From positions 1 through 6,860 of the forward strand of contig JAHFFQ010000080.1 in assembly GCA_023247875.1 (NCBI GenBank): DNA of 6,860 bases, given 5' to 3'. Every line of letters begins with the position of its first letter. Positions within the stretch are counted from its first letter, which is position 1. Shown in pieces: positions 1-6,797 of this stretch. A program made the position numbers and the translations under genes. A model generated the notes under the pieces. It ran no database searches. It was not told where the DNA came from and worked only from the letters and a program-made list of their open reading frames with translations. The DNA comes from Candidatus Omnitrophota bacterium. GTDB lineage: Bacteria; Omnitrophota; Gorgyraeia; Gygaellales; Profunditerraquicolaceae.

Positions 1-666
1 ATTCGGCAAAGGCTCTAAAGTTCCGTTATCTTTACGGTTAAACTGGGTAAAGACCAGGTTCCATATTTCAACAAATCTTCCACAGCTGCAGGACGGATCG
101 CAAACCTTCTCCCCGCAGCCTACTCCGGGCCCAAAATCATAGAATATCTCCGAGCAGGGTCCACAAGGGCCATTGGGGCCTTTGCTCTTAGCCTCCGCCG
201 GCCAGAAATTATCTTTATCCCCGAGCTTGACGATCTTTTTTTCAGGTATGCCTATTTTATCTTTCCAGATATTATATGCTTCATCATCCTCCTGATAAAC
301 CGAAACCCAGAGTTTATCGGGGCTGATCTTAAGCTCTTCGGTCAAAAACTCCCAGGCCCAGGCGATCGCCTCCTGCTTAAAATAATCGCCGAAGGAAAAA
401 TTGCCCAGCATTTCAAAGAAGGTATGGTGGCTGCTGGTTTTGCCGACTTTATCCAGGTCATCCGTGCGCAGGCAGCGCTGCGCAGTGGCTGCTCGTTTGA
501 ACCCGGCGTCAAAACCCATAAACTCTTTCTTGAACTGATTCATTCCGGCGGGAGTAAACAACACCGTAGGGTCATCCTTGGGGACCAAGGAATCGCTTTC
601 AACAATCCTGTGTTTTCTGGCCTTAAAAAAGGCGAGAAACTTTTCCCTTAAAATATCGGCTGTCAT
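1..666 (-). CDS. alaS: Alanyl-tRNA synthetase, N-terminal part (runs off left edge)
   Basis: Class II aminoacyl-tRNA synthetase that activates alanine with ATP and loads it onto tRNA(Ala) in the cytoplasm. Only the first 222 codons are in the window. The N-terminus carries the family pattern [20 protein letters not shown] (about residues 27-46), followed by [20 protein letters not shown] (motif 2 region) and [15 protein letters not shown] (about 162-176). A Cys-rich stretch then leads to [15 protein letters not shown] (197-211). It lacks the rest of the catalytic core, the editing domain and the C-Ala domain, which should lie to the left. One small departure: the residue before RFVEIWN is Gly196, where the family usually has Asp. 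The ATG start at 666-664 overlaps the recX stop codon as ATGA, with AAAGGA just 2 nt upstream. This suggests translational coupling as the third gene of a recA-recX-alaS operon. The family call is secure; the frame is open to the window edge. Confidence 0.97.
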   Translation of the reverse strand, partial: MTADILREKFLAFFKARKHRIVESDSLVPKDDPTVLFTPAGMNQFKKEFMGFDAGFKRAATAQRCLRTDDLDKVGKTSSHHTFFEMLGNFSFGDYFKQEAIAWAWEFLTEELKISPDKLWVSVYQEDDEAYNIWKDKIGIPEKKIVKLGDKDNFWPAEAKSKGPNGPCGPCSEIFYDFGPGVGCGEKVCDPSCSCGRFVEIWNLVFTQFNRKDNGTLEPLPN

Positions 667-1148
667 AATCCTTTCACTATATCGTTTGTGGTCTCAGGCG
701 AGAAACCCCGGCGTATAAGATAAGCGTATACGCGCGCCTTTGCTTTTTGCGGCTCTATATTCTTTAGCTTGGAAAATCTTTGTTCGGCCAATTGGCTGAT
801 CACTTCGCTTTCCTTGTAATCCTCTTTTACCCGCTCAAGAGCCTCTTCAATAACTTCTTTATCCAGCCCCTTTAACGCCAACTCCTGCCTTATTCTTCTT
901 AACCCAAAAGGCCGCTTAAGCCGGCTTGCCACCCAACCTCTGGCAAAAAACCGGTCATCGATAAACTGCTTGTCTTTAAGGAAGGAGATAGTATCCTGAA
1001 TTACCTTTTCGGGAAATTTCTTCTGCCTTAAGCGGAAAACCAGCTCATTCTCGCTGCGCAGGCGAAACTTAAGCAGCAAAAAAGCATACGCCCTGGCTTC
1101 TTCGGCGACATCACTCCTGGCTGAATTTCTTGCGCGCTGCTTTTTCAA
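663..1148 (-). CDS. recX: RecX regulatory protein
   Basis: RecX binds RecA filaments and modulates (usually inhibits) their extension and recombinase activity. The product is 161 residues, typical for the family, and is highly charged and helical with no membrane segment. It shows RecX hallmarks: an N-terminal [19 protein letters not shown] helix repeat (about residues 18-36), then [21 protein letters not shown] (about 56-76) and [18 protein letters not shown] (about 79-96), with a C-terminal repeat ending near YLIRRGFS. The start is TTG at 1148-1146, preceded by AGGAAG at 1157-1152. No in-frame ATG lies near the N-terminus, so the TTG start is the best choice, although it puts the first 38 nt inside recA. 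The gene ends in TGA within the ATGA that starts alaS. Position directly after recA supports the assignment. Exact start is less certain than the family. Confidence 0.93.
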   Translation of the reverse strand: MKKQRARNSARSDVAEEARAYAFLLLKFRLRSENELVFRLRQKKFPEKVIQDTISFLKDKQFIDDRFFARGWVASRLKRPFGLRRIRQELALKGLDKEVIEEALERVKEDYKESEVISQLAEQRFSKLKNIEPQKAKARVYAYLIRRGFSPETTNDIVKGL

Positions 1149-2133
1149 TATCTTCCTGTAACTTTGGATTTTCTTTTAAGAACTTTATTGCCGCGTCCCT
1201 GCCCTGGCCAAGCTTCTTATCTTCAAATGAGAGCCAGGTCCCGGATTTAGCGATTATTTCCAGGTTTACGGCGGCGTCAATTACCGCTCCGGTCTTGGCG
1301 ATCCCCTCGTTATGCATAATGTCAAACTCTGCCTCGCGAAACGGCGGAGCGATTTTATTCTTCACCACCCTTACCCTGACATGATTACCAATAACCTTAT
1401 CCCCCTCTTTTAAGTAAGCGATCCTGCGCACATCCAGCCTTACCGATGAGTAAAACTTAAGCGCGCGTCCCCCGGGAGTAGTCTCAGGCGAACCAAACAT
1501 AACCCCGATCTTTTCTCTTAACTGATTAATAAAAATCACCGTAGTCCGCGATTTACTGATCGAGCCGGTTAACTTACGCAAGGCCTGGGACATAAGCCGC
1601 GCTTGAAGGCCCATGTGCGAATCACCCATCTCTCCTTCAATTTCCGCCCGGGGGGTCAATGCTGCCACCGAATCGATAACCACCAGGTCCACGGCGTTAG
1701 AGCGCACCAGGGTCTCGGCGATCTCCAGGGCCTGTTCGCCTGTATCCGGCTGGGAGATCAAAAGATCATCCAGGTTTACGCCGATCAACTTGGCATAGGT
1801 TGAATCAAAGGCATGCTCCGCGTCAATAAAAGCCGCCACTCCGCCTTTTTTCTGATTTTCCCTTATTGCCGTCAAAGTCAAAGTGGTTTTACCGGAAGCC
1901 TCCGGCCCAAATATCTCTACTACCCTGCCGCGGGGAAGCCCTCCGACCCCTAAAGCCAGGTCAAGGGTAAGCGCGCCGGTTGAAATGGTCTCAACATTGG
2001 CTTTGGTGTGCGCGCCCAGCTTCATGATCGAGCCCTTGCCAAACTGTTTCTCTATCTGCAAAAGCGCCAGTTCCAGCGCCTTTTGGCGGTCAGTCGTCTC
2101 TTTTACCTCTTCTTTTTTCTTATCTATTGCCAT
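1111..2133 (-). CDS. recA: RecA recombinase
   Basis: DNA-dependent ATPase that forms filaments on single-stranded DNA, pairs homologous strands and, in SOS-competent bacteria, triggers LexA self-cleavage. The product is 340 residues, normal for RecA (E. coli is about 350). The Walker A motif GPEASGKTT is at residues 76-84, followed by [11 protein letters not shown] (about 106-116), Walker [11 protein letters not shown] (about 149-158), the L1 region with [32 protein letters not shown] and the L2/DNA-binding segment [20 protein letters not shown]. The core shows no missing catalytic residue. The C-terminal tail is short (ending KKFSQE) and lacks the long acidic run seen in enterobacterial RecA. 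The ATG at 2133-2131 has a strong GGAGGG ribosome binding site 5 nt upstream. It is the first gene of the recA-recX-alaS operon and is divergent from the GAF-GGDEF gene. Confidence 0.99.
   Translation of the reverse strand: MAIDKKKEEVKETTDRQKALELALLQIEKQFGKGSIMKLGAHTKANVETISTGALTLDLALGVGGLPRGRVVEIFGPEASGKTTLTLTAIRENQKKGGVAAFIDAEHAFDSTYAKLIGVNLDDLLISQPDTGEQALEIAETLVRSNAVDLVVIDSVAALTPRAEIEGEMGDSHMGLQARLMSQALRKLTGSISKSRTTVIFINQLREKIGVMFGSPETTPGGRALKFYSSVRLDVRRIAYLKEGDKVIGNHVRVRVVKNKIAPPFREAEFDIMHNEGIAKTGAVIDAAVNLEIIAKSGTWLSFEDKKLGQGRDAAIKFLKENPKLQEDIEKAARKKFSQE
1152..1157 (-). promoter_or_regulatory. Ribosome binding site for recX, inside recA
   Basis: AGGAAG on the minus strand lies 3 nt (5 nt if counted from AGGA) before the TTG taken as the recX start. 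It supports a non-ATG start that overlaps the recA 3' end. It is embedded in recA codons, so its sequence is also constrained by the RecA protein. Confidence 0.55.
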
Positions 2134-2138
2134 TTTAA

Positions 2139-2144
2139 CCCTCC
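2139..2144 (-). promoter_or_regulatory. Ribosome binding site of recA
   Basis: GGAGGG on the minus strand, 5 nt before the ATG at 2133. It is a strong anti-16S match and fixes the recA start. Confidence 0.85.
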
Positions 2145-2176
2145 GATTTTGAGCACCTTAAGTTTTTGTTTAGCGA

Positions 2177-2222
2177 AATCCTTGACATTTTATTAAATAA
2201 AGGGTGAAAAATGTCAAGGATT
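2177..2222. repeat. Perfect 15-bp inverted repeat in the recA upstream region
   Basis: The arm AATCCTTGACATTTT at 2177-2191 is repeated as an exact reverse complement at 2208-2222, with a 16-nt AT-rich spacer. It lies between the predicted recA promoter (2249-2277) and the recA start, so it would form a long hairpin in the recA leader RNA. Each arm contains a TTGACA hexamer, one on each strand. There is no U-run after the stem on either strand, so an intrinsic terminator is unlikely. An operator for a dimeric regulator, or an RNA structure affecting recA expression or mRNA stability, are the two readings; the sequence does not decide between them. Confidence 0.85.
2189..2217 (-). promoter_or_regulatory. 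Possible second recA promoter inside the inverted repeat
   Basis: On the minus strand, TTGACA (2217-2212) is followed after 17 nt by AATAAA (2194-2189), a 4 of 6 match to TATAAT. The -35 is perfect and sits in one arm of the inverted repeat, so a protein bound there would block it. The -10 is mediocre and the hexamer may simply be part of the palindrome, so this is a tentative call. Confidence 0.35.
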
Positions 2223-2248
2223 AGTATCTTCCTTCATTTTGAGGAAAT

Positions 2249-2277
2249 ATTATAACCTGCCGCAACCCGTGTGTCAA
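2249..2277 (-). promoter_or_regulatory. Consensus sigma-70-type promoter of recA operon
   Basis: On the minus strand, TTGACA (2277-2272), a 17-nt spacer (2271-2255) and TATAAT (2254-2249) match the housekeeping consensus at all 12 positions with ideal spacing. Transcription should begin near 2242, giving a leader of about 108 nt before the recA ATG. Promoters this close to consensus are strong and often need repression, which makes the palindrome downstream relevant. No enterobacterial (CTGT-N8-ACAG) or Gram-positive (CGAAC-N4-GTTCG) LexA box is visible around it. Confidence 0.8.
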
Positions 2278-2344
2278 TCACATTCCTGCGTCCATATATA
2301 ATCCCTCCTTTCCGCTACAATAGACGTATGAAAGCGGGATTTCT

Positions 2345-2356
2345 AACTAATTAGTT
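2345..2356. repeat. 12-bp perfect palindrome upstream of the GGDEF gene promoter
   Basis: AACTAATTAGTT reads the same on both strands. It ends 13 nt before the candidate -35 element at 2370 of the rightward gene, a usual place for an activator or repressor site. A 12-bp AT-rich palindrome can occur by chance, so operator function is only suggested. Confidence 0.4.
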
Positions 2357-2369
2357 GGCCCTCTCTTTC

Positions 2370-2398
2370 TTGACATCCGCGTCAAAATATGTTAGATT
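2370..2398 (+). promoter_or_regulatory. Candidate promoter of the GAF-GGDEF gene
   Basis: TTGACA at 2370-2375, a 17-nt spacer ending in TGT (extended -10 TGn at 2390-2392), then TAGATT at 2393-2398 (4 of 6 to TATAAT). The start of transcription would fall near 2405, downstream of the first possible ATG (2389) and right at the second (2407). Its -35 overlaps a short inverted repeat TTGAC-N6-GTCAA (2370-2385). An alternative -10, a perfect TATAAT at 2297-2302, has no good -35 partner. Confidence 0.5.
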
Positions 2399-3573
2399 TA
2401 GTGATTATGGAAGAATTGAATAAGCTGAAGACAGAGCTTGAGCGCACAAAAAGCGAACTAGGGATACTCTATGAGATCTCTAACGCCATGCGCACCACCC
2501 TGAAGCTGGATGAGATCCTCTATATCATCCTTACCGGAGTTACCGCGCATACGGGGCTGGGGTTTAACCGGGCCATGCTTTTCCTAGTCAATGAAAAGGA
2601 TAGGATCATTGAAGGTAAGATGGGCATAGGCCCGGAGAGCGGGGAAGAAGCTAACGCGGCCTGGACCAAGATCGAGCAGGAGAAAATGGACCTTGAAGAC
2701 CTGATCAACGCCTTTAAGAACTCCAATGCCGTATTGGAATCGGGATTTAACCGCCAGGTCAAGAGCCTGAAGGTGTCGATGTATGATAAAGATGAAAACC
2801 CGCTCTCCCTGGCGGTATTGGAAGGTATGCCGCTGCATCTTACCGGGGAGACCATCCATCATTACCATAACTCACCGGTGATCCGTATGCTGGAAAGCAA
2901 TGAGTTGGTGCTTATTCCTTTAAAAGCAAAAGACCGGGTCAACGGGATAATTGTGGCGGATAATTTTATCACTAATGACCCGATTACCAAAGATGACCTG
3001 CGCATGCTTACCATGCTTGCCAACCAGGCTGGCCTGGCCATTGAAAATTCCCAGCTCTATGAGAAAACGGTTGACCGCGCGCATTCAGATTACCTGACCA
3101 ACCTCTGGAACCATGGTTATTTCCAGTACCTCCTGCAGACTGAGGTTGAAAAATCCAAGGCAACTAAGAGCCGTCTTAGTTTAATTACCGTAGATATAGA
3201 TGATTTTAAGATCTACAACGATACGCTCGGCCATCAGGCGGGAGATAAGATATTAAGAGACTTAGCGCAGGTTTTACGCAACCAGTCGCGCAAAATGGAC
3301 CTGGTCTGCCGTTACGGCGGAGAAGAATTCACCATAATTCTTCCCCAGACCGACAAAAAAGAAGCCTATTTGATTGCTGAACGCATAAGGATAGATATTC
3401 AAAGATACCCTTTCCTGAACGAAGAGATATTCCCTAATAAGATGCTTACGGTAAGCCTGGGGATCTCCACCTTCCCAGAGGATGGCCTGCTTCCGGCAGA
3501 GCTGATCGCTTCTTCGGACAACTGCCTCTATCAGGCCAAAAACAAAGGCAAGAATAATACCTGCTGCACTTGA
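2389..3573 (+). CDS. GAF domain diguanylate cyclase (GGDEF protein)
   Basis: Probable cytoplasmic enzyme joining two GTP into the second messenger c-di-GMP under control of an N-terminal sensory domain. A short coiled coil (residues 7-30) leads into a GAF domain (about 23-220) with a charged helical insertion near 90-150. The GGDEF domain starts at DYLTNLWN (234-241). It has the metal/substrate motif DIDDFKIYND (269-278), the inhibitory-site RxxD (R301-D304) exactly five residues before the active-site GGEEF (310-314), and VSLGISTFP. All key catalytic residues are present, so it should be active and product-inhibited. There is no signal peptide or membrane segment. The ligand of the GAF domain cannot be told. 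The start is unclear: ATG 2389 (394 aa) and ATG 2407 (388 aa) both lack a Shine-Dalgarno sequence, and the promoter candidate favours a leaderless message from 2407. It diverges from recA and converges on smc. Confidence 0.93.
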   Translation: MLDLVIMEELNKLKTELERTKSELGILYEISNAMRTTLKLDEILYIILTGVTAHTGLGFNRAMLFLVNEKDRIIEGKMGIGPESGEEANAAWTKIEQEKMDLEDLINAFKNSNAVLESGFNRQVKSLKVSMYDKDENPLSLAVLEGMPLHLTGETIHHYHNSPVIRMLESNELVLIPLKAKDRVNGIIVADNFITNDPITKDDLRMLTMLANQAGLAIENSQLYEKTVDRAHSDYLTNLWNHGYFQYLLQTEVEKSKATKSRLSLITVDIDDFKIYNDTLGHQAGDKILRDLAQVLRNQSRKMDLVCRYGGEEFTIILPQTDKKEAYLIAERIRIDIQRYPFLNEEIFPNKMLTVSLGISTFPEDGLLPAELIASSDNCLYQAKNKGKNNTCCT

Positions 3574-3581
3574 TTCGAATC
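3572..3581. repeat. 10-bp palindrome at the convergent gene junction
   Basis: GATTCGAATC spans the last two bases of the cyclase stop codon and the whole 8-bp gap before the smc stop. It is too short, and lacks a T-run, to be a good intrinsic terminator. No terminator is seen for either gene here. Confidence 0.35.
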
Positions 3582-6500
3582 TTAAGCCGCTACTGCTTCC
3601 GGTTCCCTTTCCTTATCCTTATTCTGCGACAATTTCACGGAAACGATCTTGGAAACTCCTGACTGCTCCATTGTAATGCCATACATAATATTGGCGTTAA
3701 CAATGGTCTTTTTGTTGTGGGTTATTACGATAAACTGTGAGCCCTTGGAAAACTCCTGCAGGACCCGGGAGAACCTGTCAACATTTGCTTCATCAAGGGC
3801 AGCATCGATCTCATCCAGAATGCAGAACGGCGATGGCTTGACTTTGAATATGGCAAAGATAAGCGCTATTGCCGACATGGTTTTTTCCCCGCCGCTTAAG
3901 AGCAGCACATTCTGCAGTTTCTTTCCCGGAGGCCGGCAGATTATCTCGATCCCCGACTCAAGCGGGTCCTGTTCATCCAGCAGGAAAAGCTGAGCGTCAC
4001 CGCCGTTAAACAGCAGGCGGAAATAATTCTTGAACTCCACCTTGACCTTCTCAAATGTCTCCATGAACATCTGCTTTGTGGTACGGTTGATCTTGAGGAT
4101 CGCCTGGTGCAATGACTCTTTGGCGCTCAAAAGGTCAGTCTGCTGCTGGATAAGAAAATCATAACGCTGTTTTAATTCATCATACTCCTCAATAGCTACC
4201 AGGTTGACCGTGCCGTAGGAATCCAGCTTCCTCTTCAATTCATTGATCTCATTAGAGAGCGCCTGATGATCCAACTCTTTATTTAATTCCCCCTGGGTAT
4301 CCAGCTCTATTTTATACGCGGAGAGCATTCTCTCTTTTATCGCAGCATACCGGTAATCCACATCCTTATCCCGCATCTCTAACTCATGCAAACGGTTCTT
4401 GATCTGGTCAGCCTGCTTGCGGTCAGCCTCTATCTTTTTAGCTGCCGCGGCTGTGCCGCCGGATACCTCATTATATTTTACCTCAACCTCCGCCAGGGTT
4501 CCTTTTTTCAGCCTGATCTCTTCCTGCGCTGTTTTAATCTTTTCCTGGCAATCCGCGATCTCAGTTTTAAGCAGCTCAAGCCGCTCCTTGCCTTCACTTT
4601 CCTGCTGCCGGATATTTTCGAGGCTCGCCTTATCCTGGGCATAGGTATCATCCAGGATCTTCAGGGTTGATTCGTCGGAGATAAAACGCCTGTTCAACCC
4701 CTCGATTTCGGTCTTGGTTTGAGTGATCAGCACCAGGAGCTCTTCGCGCAGCCTGCTGTTGAGAGAAATAGTATCTTCCTCCTGAACGATCAGATCATGT
4801 TTCTGCCTTTGCTCATTATTTAAACCGGATAACTGCGCTTGAGCGTTGGCTAAATTCTGCTCTATCGTAGCGATCTCCCGCTGCAGCTGGGTCAATTCCA
4901 TAACAATTACATCCTCTTCCTCTTTTATTTTGCTGAATTGCTCCTGGGCTGTAGAGTGGCTTGCTTCTTTGTTAGCCAGGGATATCTCCTGATTACGCAG
5001 CTCCTGCTCCAAGCCGGCAGACATTTTATTTAATTCCGAAATACAGGTCTGGCGCAATATCTTTTTATTCCTTAATTCCCCCAGGCTCTCCTCTAATTTT
5101 ACGATCTTTTCATCTATCCTGCTCGTGTCTAATTCAATGGGCTTGGCCTCGCCGCTTATCTTAAATGTGGAAGGCTCAAGATCCTTGATTTTAACCACCA
5201 GGCCGGTCAGGGTTTCCTGGGGCATCTTGTCCAGATAGATCACCGCGTTAAGGGATTCGCCGATATCATCATACTTTGTCTTAAGTTTCTCAAGGAATTC
5301 CTTATGCGAGGCCAACGTCAGCTTCTCGTTTTCTAAGGCAATTATCTCCTTATCAATTCCGGCTAAATTAAGCTCCTCTTGAGCAAGGCTCTCCTTTACA
5401 TTAGAGATCTTCTGCTTAAATTCATCCACCTGCTGGCGGATACCCTCCAGCTCACTGATGATATTCCTTAAGCCCTCATCGGCGATCGCCTTCTCTTCAT
5501 AAACTTTGGCCTTTTCTATCTCCAGCCTTTTCCTGCGCGCCAGGAAAACCTGGTGCTTGGAATTGAAGTCACCTATTTCATTCTTGGTGTTTGATATTCT
5601 GGTTTCCAACTCAAGGATTATCTTTTTACTCTCGGAGATAGCCTCAAGTGAACCCTTAATGGATGAACTCAATTTATTGATCTCTTCTTCCTTCTGCTTG
5701 AGGATAGACTCTCTTTCTTCTATATCCTGCCTAAGCCTGGAGTATTCATCGCGCACCTTTTGCAATTTTTCTTCATCTTGGGCAAGCTTTTCGTTGGCCT
5801 GGTCCATCCTGATCCCCAACGTTCCTATATTCTCAATCAATTCCGCGATGCGCTGCCGGTTAAAATTAATATGCTCGTTATTACGCACCAGGCTGTTTTC
5901 CAGGTTCAGCATCTCGCCGCGAGCCGACATCATGCTTTCCTCTAAAACTTTCAGCTCTGACTGGCGGTTGGCGATCCTGGCCTCCTGCTCCGCGACGATT
6001 TCTATAAGCTTAAGCTCATCATCCTTCAGGATAGAGAGTTGTTTAGCGATCTCATCTTTCTCTTTAAGCAGGCTGCTTTTATCCAGTACGGCAAGATCGA
6101 CCTCTTTTAATTTCAGCTCCTCAAAAACCTCTTTGTACCTGCGGGCTTTATTTGCCTGGCGCTCAAGTGAGCCGATCTGGCGCTTGACCTCGGTGACAAT
6201 ATCATTTACCCGCAGCAGGTTCTGCTCCGTCTCTTCAAGCCTGCGCATGGTCTCCCTCTTCTGGGATTTATATTTGGTGATGCCGGATGCCTCATCAAAT
6301 ACCAGCCTGCGGTCTTCGGGACGGGAGCTTAAAACCAGGTCGATCTTTCCCTGGGCAACAATGGAATAACTCTCCGCGCCTATACCGGTACCTGCCAAAA
6401 GGTCCAGGATATCCTTAAGCCGCACTGTCGCCTTATTAAGCATATACTCGCTTTCCCCGGAGCGGAAAAGCCTGCGGGTGATCAGTACCTCCGGGTGGTC

Positions 6501-6779
6501 AAGATTAAAAAAATGGTTGGAATTATCAAAAGCCAAACTTACCTCCGCCATGCTTAACGGCTCCTTATTATCCGTGCCGTTAAAGATGACATCCAGCATA
6601 TCCGAGCCGCGCAGGGATTTTGCCGACTGCTCACCCAGGACCCAGCGGATGGAATCAAAGATATTGCTTTTCCCGCAACCATTTGGGCCGACAACAGCGG
6701 TAATACCGGGCTCAAAATTCAGGGTTGTCTTATCGCAGAAAGATTTGAAACCGATAAGCTCTAATCTTTTGAAGTACAT
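3582..6779 (-). CDS. smc: Chromosome segregation protein SMC with a much reduced hinge
   Basis: ATPase of the bacterial condensin (normally with ScpA and ScpB, not in this window) that extrudes and organises chromosomal DNA. The N-terminal half-head has Walker A GPNGCGKS (residues 31-38), R-loop Arg57 in SLRGSDMLDVIFNG, and Q-loop Gln143 in AQGKID. A long charged coiled coil runs from about 165 to 500. The C-terminal coil runs from about 555 to 870. The C-terminal half-head has the signature LSGGEK (961-966) and Walker B FCILDEID (about 985-992) with D-loop ALDEANV. All ATPase motifs are intact. The protein is 1065 residues, about 120 shorter than B. subtilis SMC (about 1186), and the loss falls in the middle: only about 50 residues (503-553) separate the coils where a 150-180 residue hinge is normal. 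ATG 6779 has a GGGAGGA site 7 nt upstream. It follows a small DNA-binding gene by 17 nt. Confidence 0.96.
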   Translation of the reverse strand: MYFKRLELIGFKSFCDKTTLNFEPGITAVVGPNGCGKSNIFDSIRWVLGEQSAKSLRGSDMLDVIFNGTDNKEPLSMAEVSLAFDNSNHFFNLDHPEVLITRRLFRSGESEYMLNKATVRLKDILDLLAGTGIGAESYSIVAQGKIDLVLSSRPEDRRLVFDEASGITKYKSQKRETMRRLEETEQNLLRVNDIVTEVKRQIGSLERQANKARRYKEVFEELKLKEVDLAVLDKSSLLKEKDEIAKQLSILKDDELKLIEIVAEQEARIANRQSELKVLEESMMSARGEMLNLENSLVRNNEHINFNRQRIAELIENIGTLGIRMDQANEKLAQDEEKLQKVRDEYSRLRQDIEERESILKQKEEEINKLSSSIKGSLEAISESKKIILELETRISNTKNEIGDFNSKHQVFLARRKRLEIEKAKVYEEKAIADEGLRNIISELEGIRQQVDEFKQKISNVKESLAQEELNLAGIDKEIIALENEKLTLASHKEFLEKLKTKYDDIGESLNAVIYLDKMPQETLTGLVVKIKDLEPSTFKISGEAKPIELDTSRIDEKIVKLEESLGELRNKKILRQTCISELNKMSAGLEQELRNQEISLANKEASHSTAQEQFSKIKEEEDVIVMELTQLQREIATIEQNLANAQAQLSGLNNEQRQKHDLIVQEEDTISLNSRLREELLVLITQTKTEIEGLNRRFISDESTLKILDDTYAQDKASLENIRQQESEGKERLELLKTEIADCQEKIKTAQEEIRLKKGTLAEVEVKYNEVSGGTAAAAKKIEADRKQADQIKNRLHELEMRDKDVDYRYAAIKERMLSAYKIELDTQGELNKELDHQALSNEINELKRKLDSYGTVNLVAIEEYDELKQRYDFLIQQQTDLLSAKESLHQAILKINRTTKQMFMETFEKVKVEFKNYFRLLFNGGDAQLFLLDEQDPLESGIEIICRPPGKKLQNVLLLSGGEKTMSAIALIFAIFKVKPSPFCILDEIDAALDEANVDRFSRVLQEFSKGSQFIVITHNKKTIVNANIMYGITMEQSGVSKIVSVKLSQNKDKEREPEAVAA

Positions 6780-6786
6780 GCGTTGA

Positions 6787-6793
6787 TCCTCCC
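6787..6793 (-). promoter_or_regulatory. Ribosome binding site of smc
   Basis: GGGAGGA on the minus strand, 7 nt before the smc ATG at 6779. Strong and well spaced, it sets the smc start and lies between the upstream stop codon and smc. Confidence 0.85.
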
Positions 6794-6797
6794 AATG

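Noticed and set aside
424..651. 75-codon plus-strand frame opposite alaS
   Set aside because: The minus strand here encodes clear AlaRS motifs, so this is a shadow.
2214..2237. Mini-ORF MKEDTNP in the recA leader, ending in the inverted repeat
   Set aside because: No ribosome binding site, only about 5 nt after the predicted transcript start, and no run of codons suggesting attenuation. Chance is likely.
2328..2354. Plus-strand mini-ORF MKAGFLTN
   Set aside because: No Shine-Dalgarno sequence, and it ends inside a palindrome; nothing supports translation.
5506..6369. 287-codon open frame on the plus strand, antisense to smc
   Set aside because: It lies fully opposite the SMC N-terminal coiled coil, is Ser/Leu-rich as expected from the complement of Glu/Lys/Leu-rich codons, and has no domain signature.
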